Source of the DNA: Alphaproteobacteria bacterium
Lineage (GTDB): Bacteria; Pseudomonadota; Alphaproteobacteria; MED-G09
Direction: 5' to 3'
Assembly (NCBI GenBank): GCA_018658685.1
Contig: JABHUT010000130.1
Coordinates: forward strand, 1 to 11,142
Length of the DNA: 11,142 bases
Under the pieces are notes generated by a model that saw only the letters and a program-made list of their open reading frames with translations, was not told where the DNA came from and did no database searches. How positions within the stretch are numbered: the first letter of the stretch is position 1; every line of letters starts with the position of its first letter. Position numbers and translations under genes: made by a program. Positions 5,642 through 11,142 of this stretch are shown here, one piece after another.

Positions 5642-6735
5642 AAATTTTCTTTAAATTCATCAAAACTTCCCTCAATAATTGATAATCTTATATCTTCCAT
5701 AAGTTTCTTGTAATAATTTAGATTGTGCCAAGAGATAATCATACCCCCCAATGGCTCCTTACTTTTGATTAAATGATGAATATAACCTTTTGAAAATCTT
5801 TTAGAGATACTAAAGTTAGACTCTTCATCAAGTGGAGAGTTATCATTTTCATAAATTTTATTTCTTAAATTAAGTGTTCCTGAATTACAATATGCGTGAC
5901 CATGCCTTCCTTCGCGAGTTGGAATAACACAATCAAAAATATCAATACCTTTGGAAACTGATTCAATGATATTTTCAGGTCTACCTACTCCCATTAGATA
6001 CCTAACTTTCTCATCTGGGAGAATGGGTAATGTATATTCTAAAACCTTTATCATTTCATCATGGCCCTCACCTACCGCTAAACCACCAACAGCATAACCT
6101 TCAAAATCAATATTAATTGTCTCTAATGCAGACTTAATTCTTAAATCTTCATAAGTACTTCCTTGTACAATACCAAATTGAGAATCTGATCTTCCTGATG
6201 AATTAAGAAATGCCTTTCTAGCCCTTTCCGCCCAATCTAGGGATAATAACATTGATTTATTAGCATCTTCATAAGATGAAGGGTAAGGAGTGCATTCATC
6301 AAGTACCATTTGAATATTTGATCCTATTATATTTTGAATATCAACTACATTTTCGGGTGTTAAACGATGCGAAGATCCATCTATATGTGACTGAAATGTA
6401 ACACCATTTTTATCTATTTTTCTTAACTTAGATAAGGACATAACCTGAAAGCCACCTGAATCAGTTAAGATTGGCTTATTCCAATTCATAAATTTTGATA
6501 AATTTCCAAATTCTTTTAATGTTTCAAGACCGGGCCTTAAGAGAATATGATATGTATTGCTTAAAATCATATCATAGTTAATTTCTTCTATTATATTAAT
6601 TGGTGTCGATTTAACCGCACCCTGTGTTGCAACAGGCATAAAAGCAGGTGTTTTAATTTCACCTAAGGATGTTTGTATAAAGCCTGCTCTAGCATTATTA
6701 TCTTTTTTAATTAATGAAAATTTAAATTTATTCAT
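5608..6735 (-). CDS. tgt: tRNA-guanine transglycosylase, lacking the zinc-site cysteines
   Basis: Tgt exchanges guanine-34 of GUN-anticodon tRNAs for the queuine precursor preQ1. I place the start at the ATG at 6735, which overlaps the queA stop as ATGA and gives 375 residues, the usual length; an ATG 7 codons upstream lies inside queA. Active-site features are intact: Asp92 in TDSGGFQ, Asp146 in LDECTPY, the GGLAVGEG loop (217-224), and the nucleophile Asp268 in FDCVIPTREGRHG. The usual CxCx2C zinc motif before YLHHL is instead SNFSIS: Ser306, Phe308 and Ser311 replace the three cysteines, while the fourth ligand, His337 in SWHNL, remains. Each substitution is one base from a Cys codon. The rest of the C-terminal region (YIHHL, EPLGGMI, HNLNYYKKLM) is well conserved, so this is not a decayed gene. 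Last gene of the gyrA operon. Confidence 0.95.
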   Translation of the reverse strand: MNKFKFSLIKKDNNARAGFIQTSLGEIKTPAFMPVATQGAVKSTPINIIEEINYDMILSNTYHILLRPGLETLKEFGNLSKFMNWNKPILTDSGGFQVMSLSKLRKIDKNGVTFQSHIDGSSHRLTPENVVDIQNIIGSNIQMVLDECTPYPSSYEDANKSMLLSLDWAERARKAFLNSSGRSDSQFGIVQGSTYEDLRIKSALETINIDFEGYAVGGLAVGEGHDEMIKVLEYTLPILPDEKVRYLMGVGRPENIIESVSKGIDIFDCVIPTREGRHGHAYCNSGTLNLRNKIYENDNSPLDEESNFSISKRFSKGYIHHLIKSKEPLGGMIISWHNLNYYKKLMEDIRLSIIEGSFDEFKENFYLRRSSDSKI

Positions 6736-7799
6736 GAACTTTTCTCTAATAAGCAAGCATCTCCGTAAGAATAAAATCTATATTTATTTTTTATTGCATA
6801 ATTATAAGCATCAAGCATCTTCTGTGTCCCCATTAATGAGCAAATAAGAATAAAAAGTGAGGACCTTGGAAGATGGAAATTCGTAATTAATGCATCAATT
6901 GAATTAATCTTAATACCGGGGTAAATAAATTTATTTGTTTTTGAATTTATTGGTATAAATTCGTTTCCATTAAAAGATGACTCCAAAGATCTTAAGGCAG
7001 TTGTTCCTACAGAAATAATTCTTTGTTTTTTATCAGCCTTTGCTTCATTTAATTTTTTTGTTGTTGCTTCTGAAATATAACACTGTTCACTATGAAGACT
7101 GTTTTCCTCTACTTTTTCATTTCTTAGAGGAGAAAATGTTCCTAAGTTAATATTCAATGTTATTCTTTCAAAATTAATACCTTTTTTCTTTATCTCCTTA
7201 ATAAGCCCCTCTGTAAAATGTAAACCTGCTGTTGGAGCTGCTATTGAACCATCTTTTTTACTAAAAATAGTCTGATAATCAATATTATCGCTCGCTTTAA
7301 TTTTTCTTTTAGAGGTTATATAAGGCGGAAGCATTACTCTTGCGTCATTTAATAAAATCTGAAGAAATTTATCTTGATCTTCAGCAAAGTCAAAAGTGAC
7401 CTCACCTTCATTTTTATTAATAATCTGAGCAAAAAGGTTATGAATTTGATCATTCTTATCTTTAAAAAAAATCAAATCATTAATATTAATTTTTTTAGCA
7501 GGTCTTGCTAAAGCTTTCCATTGACCGTTTTGAAGGTTTTCAAAAAATGTAAATGATATTTTTGTAAGATCTTTTCTTTGGTTCATTTTAAAACCATCAA
7601 TAAACGAAGGCATAACTTTTGTATCATTAACAACTAAAAGATCGCCATCGGACAGGTATTTTGTAATATTACTGAAAATACTATCTTCAAATTCACCTAA
7701 TGAGTTAACTCTCAAAAGTTTTGAAGAATCCCTTGGTTTTAATGGGTTTAGTGCTATTAGGTTATCAGGTAATTCAAAATCAAAATCTGAAAGATTCAT
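6732..7799 (-). CDS. queA: S-adenosylmethionine:tRNA ribosyltransferase-isomerase
   Basis: QueA transfers and isomerises the ribosyl group of S-adenosylmethionine onto preQ1-modified tRNA to give epoxyqueuosine, the step after Tgt. At 355 residues it has normal length. Family signatures in order: FDFELPDNLIA (6-16), RDSSKLL (23-29), VVNDTKVMPS (56-65), VMLPPYI (155-161), the highly conserved GSIAAPTAGLHFTE (184-197), LGTFSPLR (219-226), LHSEQ (235-239), GTTALRSLES (265-274), DALITNFHLPRSSL (302-315) and RFYSYGDACL (341-350). The stretch usually seen as LHVGxGTF reads LNINLGTF here, a local divergence. The gene starts 13 bases after the cyclophilin gene and its stop overlaps the tgt start by 4 bases. 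The ribosome binding site is weak, consistent with coupled translation. Confidence 0.96.
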   Translation of the reverse strand: MNLSDFDFELPDNLIALNPLKPRDSSKLLRVNSLGEFEDSIFSNITKYLSDGDLLVVNDTKVMPSFIDGFKMNQRKDLTKISFTFFENLQNGQWKALARPAKKININDLIFFKDKNDQIHNLFAQIINKNEGEVTFDFAEDQDKFLQILLNDARVMLPPYITSKRKIKASDNIDYQTIFSKKDGSIAAPTAGLHFTEGLIKEIKKKGINFERITLNINLGTFSPLRNEKVEENSLHSEQCYISEATTKKLNEAKADKKQRIISVGTTALRSLESSFNGNEFIPINSKTNKFIYPGIKINSIDALITNFHLPRSSLFILICSLMGTQKMLDAYNYAIKNKYRFYSYGDACLLEKSS

Positions 7800-7812
7800 A
7801 AATAGTTTTTCT

Positions 7813-8376
7813 TTATTCAGAGAGATTCATGGAGATAATTTTATCTGGAAATTCAGGTGGTTCTCCCTTAACAATAGAATCTACAAACTCCATTCCTTCA
7901 ATAACACGTCCGAAAACAGTATATTGATTATTCAAAAATGAAGCCTCTTGAAAACATATAAAGAATTGAGAGTTAGCGCTATCAGGATGTTGTGAACGAG
8001 CCATTCCAAGTGTACCTCGCTCAAAAGGTGTTGGAGTAAACTCAGCTCTAATATCAGGAAGATCTGATCCACCCATACCAGTACCTGTAGGATCACCAGT
8101 TTGAGCCATAAAACCAGTTATTACTCTATGAAAAATTATTCCGTCATAAAACTTTTCGCTTATAAGGGTTTTAATTTGCTTAACATGTTCAGGTGCAATA
8201 TCTGGGAAAAGCTCTAAAATAACTTTTTGTTGAGGGGCTTCCTCATTTGGATCGGTTACCTTTTCATTTTGTGTAATAATCATAGTAACTAAATTTTGAT
8301 CGTTTGAATCTGCCATAACAACTCCATTGTAAATAAATAAACTTATAATTAAATAAAATAATACGTTAATTTTCAT
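7813..8376 (-). CDS. Exported cyclophilin-type peptidyl-prolyl isomerase, 187 residues
   Basis: A signal peptide (MKINVLFYLIISLFIYNGVV, cleavage likely after MA22) precedes a cyclophilin domain (about 28-186), so the enzyme should assist protein folding in the periplasm. The domain shows FYDGIIFHRVITGFMAQTGDP (spread over 76-96, catalytic Arg84), GTGMGGSD (98-105), the segment GTLGMARSQ (121-129), the active-site ANSQFFI (134-140) and NQYTVFGRVI (150-159). Tyr152 takes the place of the histidine seen in eukaryotic cyclophilins, as in many bacterial forms. An insert of charged residues (TQNEKVTDPNEEAPQQ, 35-50) sits between the first strands. It begins 2 bases after the coaD stop with no separate ribosome binding site, and queA follows after 13 bases. 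Confidence 0.93.
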   Translation of the reverse strand: MKINVLFYLIISLFIYNGVVMADSNDQNLVTMIITQNEKVTDPNEEAPQQKVILELFPDIAPEHVKQIKTLISEKFYDGIIFHRVITGFMAQTGDPTGTGMGGSDLPDIRAEFTPTPFERGTLGMARSQHPDSANSQFFICFQEASFLNNQYTVFGRVIEGMEFVDSIVKGEPPEFPDKIISMNLSE

Positions 8377-8378
8377 AT

Positions 8379-8867
8379 CTAAGACTTTGTTTTTAATTGA
8401 TTTTTTATACTATCACTTACAAAACCAGTTACATCACCACCCATTAAAGATATCTGCTTAACTAATGAAGAGTGAATAAAGCTAAATTCAGGTTTGGACA
8501 TTAGAAAAATGGTCTCAAGGTCTGGGCACATTACAGTATTCATTCCTGCCATTTGGGCCTCATAGTCATAGTCAACAGGGCCTCGAACCCCCTTAATTAA
8601 GGATTTTGCATTATGTTTTGATGCTAAATCAACAATTAAGCCTTCAAAACACTCAACCTTAACAATATTATTTTTATCAAGTTTAATTTCGTTTACTTCT
8701 TTTTCAATCATTTCAACGCGTTCATTGGCTGTAAATAAAGTTTTTTTATTCTGATTTACCCCAACAGCAATAACAACTTGATCAAAAATCTTTAAACTTC
8801 TTAATAAAATATCTCTATGCCCAAGTGTAAAAGGATCAAATGAGCCTGGATAAACGGCTAATGTCAT
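8379..8867 (-). CDS. coaD: Phosphopantetheine adenylyltransferase
   Basis: CoaD converts 4'-phosphopantetheine and ATP to dephospho-CoA, the penultimate step of coenzyme A synthesis, in the cytoplasm. At 162 residues it has the usual length. The nucleotidyltransferase signature is YPGSFDPFTLGH (6-17), with the HxGH-type motif as T14-L-G-H17. Later motifs are the substrate-binding KGVRGPVDYDYEAQMAGMN and the ATP-site FIHSSLVKQISLMGGDV. The start ATG overlaps the gyrA stop as ATGA, and a strong ribosome binding site (GGAGG, 8875-8879 on the plus strand) lies 7 bases before it, within the codons for the acidic GyrA tail. Confidence 0.97.
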   Translation of the reverse strand: MTLAVYPGSFDPFTLGHRDILLRSLKIFDQVVIAVGVNQNKKTLFTANERVEMIEKEVNEIKLDKNNIVKVECFEGLIVDLASKHNAKSLIKGVRGPVDYDYEAQMAGMNTVMCPDLETIFLMSKPEFSFIHSSLVKQISLMGGDVTGFVSDSIKNQLKTKS

Positions 8868-11142
8868 ATTTCTTCCTCCCCTTCACCCTCTTGTTCTACA
8901 ACTCTTTCAACGCTAACAACAGAAGATTTTTCATCTATATTAAATATCTTAACGCCTTGGGTATTTCTTCCCATAATTCGAATACCTGAAATGGGACAAC
9001 GAATTAGTTGTCCATTATCGTCTATAAGCATGATTTGATCACTTTCATCTACAGGAAAAGACGAAACAACATCAGCATTTGATTTAGCAAGCATTATACT
9101 AATAACGCCCTTTCCGCCTCTATTAGTAAGCCTATACTCATAAGATGAAGTTCTCTTTCCTTGACCATTAGAAGCTACAGTTAATATGACCTCCTCTTTT
9201 GCAGCTAATTCTGCATACCTTTCCGTTGAAAGTTCGATATTTATATCATTATCTTCCTCAATAGAAATATCATCTTCATCATCTTTAGCTCTTCTCATTA
9301 TAGAAGCAGCTTTTAAATACGCCCGAAACTCTTCATTTGAGCCTTCAACGTGATTAAGAATTGTCATTCCTATAACGCTATCATTTTTGTCCAATTTTAT
9401 TCCTCGAACGCCGGTAGAGGATCTTGATGCAAAAACCCTTACTTTATCTACAGAAAATCTTATACATTGACCTTTTTTAGTGGCTAAAAGTATATCATTA
9501 TCATCAGTACATGTTTGAACAGATATAATAGTTTCATCATCAGCAGGCTTCATTGCAATTTTTCCATTTTTATTAATTCTAGAAAAATCAGATAAATTAT
9601 TCCTTCTAATACCGCCTGATGACGTAACAAACATAACATATAAATCTTCCCACTCAGATTCATCTGCTGGAAGAGGCATAATTGTTGTAATTACCTCATC
9701 TTTATCTAAAGGAAGCAAGTTGATTAGAGCTTTACCTTTAGCTTGAGGGCTTGATACAGGCAATAAGTAAGTTTTAAGACGATAGACCATTCCAGTTGAA
9801 GAAAAGAATAATATTGGTTGATGTGTATTTGCTACAAAAATATTAGTAACGAAGTCTTCATCTTTAGTTTGCATACCTGAGCGTCCCTTTCCACCTCGAT
9901 TTTGTGATCTATAGGTGGATAATGGAACTCTTTTTATGTAGCCAGTGTGACTAACAGTAACAGCCATTTCTTCTTTTTTAATAAGGTCTTCATCTTGAAC
10001 ATCATCAACATATTCAATAATTTCCGTTCGCCTAGGGATAGAGAAATTATTTTTAATCTCGATTAACTCTTTTTTGATAATATCGATAACTCGATCTTTA
10101 CTTTTTAAGGTTAGAAGATAGCTTTCAATATCTTTTTTTAATCCATCTAATTCGGCCTCAATATCTTCCTTTCCTATAGCAGTTAACCTTTGAAGTCTTA
10201 GTTCTAAAATTGCTTTAGCTTGCTCTTCTGAAAAAGTACATAATCCTTTTTTTGAAATACCATGCCTTGGATCGTCAATAAGCTCTATAAGGGGCTGTAC
10301 ATCTTTTGCAGGCCATTCTCTATTCATTAGCTGCTCTTTAGCTTCTGAAGGGCTTTTTGAGCCTCTAATTAGCTTTATTATTTCATCAATATTTGAAACA
10401 GCAATTGCTAAACCAACGAGAATATGCGCCCTATCTCTTGCTTTATTTAAAAGAAACTTAATTCTTCTAGTTACAATTTCTTCGCGAAAATCAAGAAAAC
10501 ACTCAATTAACTCTTTTAAATTCAATGTCTTAGGATTACCTCTATCAAGAGCAACTGTATTAGCTCCAAATGATGTTTGTAATTGTGTATATCTATAAAG
10601 TTGATTAAGGATAATTTCAGCAACAGCATCTCTACGAAGCTCGATATAAATCCTCATACCATTACGATCGCTTTCATCCCTTAAATCAGTAATACCATCA
10701 ATGACTTTATCCCTTACTAATTCAGCAATTTTCTCTATTAAAGATACTTTATTTAACTGATAAGGAATTTCTGTAATAATAATTGCCTGCTTATCTTTTG
10801 GAAGGTCTTCAATAGATACCTTTCCTCTAATGACAATAGACCCTTTTCCAGTAGTGTATGCGCTTCTTGCACCTGAGTGACCAAGAATGATTCCGCCAGT
10901 CGGAAAATCAGGCCCAGGTATAATATTAATTAATTCATCAATTGAGGTTTCAGGATTTTCAAGAAGCATTAAGCATGCATCTGTTACTTCACCGAGGTTA
11001 TGTGGAGGAATATTTGTTGCCATACCAACAGCTATACCTCCGGCACCATTAACCAAAAGATTTGGATATTCAGCGGGAAGAACTATTGGTTCTGATTCAG
11101 AATTATCATAGTTATCTTGAAAATCAACTGTACCTTTATCCA
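8864..11142 (-). CDS. gyrA: DNA gyrase subunit A (5' end outside the window)
   Basis: GyrA is the DNA-cleaving subunit of the gyrase that introduces negative supercoils. 758 codons are present; the first complete codon gives Asp of DKGTVDF, so roughly the first 140 residues, including the catalytic tyrosine and the quinolone-resistance region, are off the right edge. Seen here: NLLVNGAGGIAVGMATNIPPHN (broken by the GyrA/ParC split of the winged-helix region and tower), the coiled-coil gate rich in charged residues, and the C-terminal pinwheel. The GyrA box, needed for DNA wrapping, reads QNRGGKG (9884-9904); its presence argues for GyrA over ParC. A second box-like TNRGGKG is at 9107-9127. 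An acidic insert (DDEDDISIEEDND) lies in the pinwheel and the protein ends in an acidic tail, EGEGEEEI. A TTG at 11056 is an internal Leu codon, not the start. Confidence 0.97.
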   Translation of the reverse strand, partial: DKGTVDFQDNYDNSESEPIVLPAEYPNLLVNGAGGIAVGMATNIPPHNLGEVTDACLMLLENPETSIDELINIIPGPDFPTGGIILGHSGARSAYTTGKGSIVIRGKVSIEDLPKDKQAIIITEIPYQLNKVSLIEKIAELVRDKVIDGITDLRDESDRNGMRIYIELRRDAVAEIILNQLYRYTQLQTSFGANTVALDRGNPKTLNLKELIECFLDFREEIVTRRIKFLLNKARDRAHILVGLAIAVSNIDEIIKLIRGSKSPSEAKEQLMNREWPAKDVQPLIELIDDPRHGISKKGLCTFSEEQAKAILELRLQRLTAIGKEDIEAELDGLKKDIESYLLTLKSKDRVIDIIKKELIEIKNNFSIPRRTEIIEYVDDVQDEDLIKKEEMAVTVSHTGYIKRVPLSTYRSQNRGGKGRSGMQTKDEDFVTNIFVANTHQPILFFSSTGMVYRLKTYLLPVSSPQAKGKALINLLPLDKDEVITTIMPLPADESEWEDLYVMFVTSSGGIRRNNLSDFSRINKNGKIAMKPADDETIISVQTCTDDNDILLATKKGQCIRFSVDKVRVFASRSSTGVRGIKLDKNDSVIGMTILNHVEGSNEEFRAYLKAASIMRRAKDDEDDISIEEDNDINIELSTERYAELAAKEEVILTVASNGQGKRTSSYEYRLTNRGGKGVISIMLAKSNADVVSSFPVDESDQIMLIDDNGQLIRCPISGIRIMGRNTQGVKIFNIDEKSSVVSVERVVEQEGEGEEEI

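Noticed and set aside
6736..6756. Alternative upstream start for tgt adding MLIREKF
   Set aside because: It lies inside queA; the ATG at 6735 gives the ATGA overlap and normal family length.
10887..11111. 74-residue plus-strand reading frame
   Set aside because: Antisense to the strongly conserved GyrA segment around GIAVGMATNIPPHN.

Overview
This is an AT-rich window (about one third G+C by eye) with very tight gene packing. On the minus strand it carries the order gyrA, coaD, cyclophilin, queA, tgt. As general knowledge, that order is characteristic of Alphaproteobacteria. Together with the low G+C, short spacers and overlapping genes, it suggests a streamlined, probably marine, alphaproteobacterium (SAR11-like or another AT-rich lineage). 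The species cannot be named from the sequence alone.

Right half (5608-11142, minus strand): a housekeeping operon. It holds the GyrA subunit of DNA gyrase (N-terminus outside the window), CoaD of coenzyme A synthesis, an exported cyclophilin, and the queuosine enzymes QueA and Tgt. gyrA/coaD and queA/tgt are joined by 4-base ATGA overlaps, and the cyclophilin gene starts 2 bases after coaD, so translation is probably coupled. Tgt is unusual: the three cysteines of its usual zinc site are replaced by Ser, Phe and Ser. A small lipoprotein gene on the plus strand runs into the 3' end of tgt with a 34-base convergent overlap. Its best start is a TTG codon. A tRNA-Lys(TTT) gene lies beside it.

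Left half (1-4952): accessory or metabolic genes in short units. From the left edge, a minus-strand set encodes an RRM RNA-binding protein, a 58-residue CHCC zinc-ribbon protein and a membrane protein cut by the window edge. Next come a plus-strand nitroreductase, an exported two-domain VOC (glyoxalase-fold) protein, a 76-residue two-helix membrane protein, a plus-strand SnoaL/NTF2-like protein, an exported YtcJ-type amidohydrolase, and a small exported protein with an HCGDAEAH segment.

Three of the minus-strand units (RRM, 76-residue membrane protein, small exported protein) share the sequence AATGCAAAT 47-53 bases upstream of the start codon, twice within a 16-base identity. This is the best candidate for a shared promoter element or operator. 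I see no CRISPR array, insertion sequence, phage module or recognisable defence system. The observations most worth following are the zinc-less Tgt and the shared upstream motif. No stretch over 300 bases lacks a gene.
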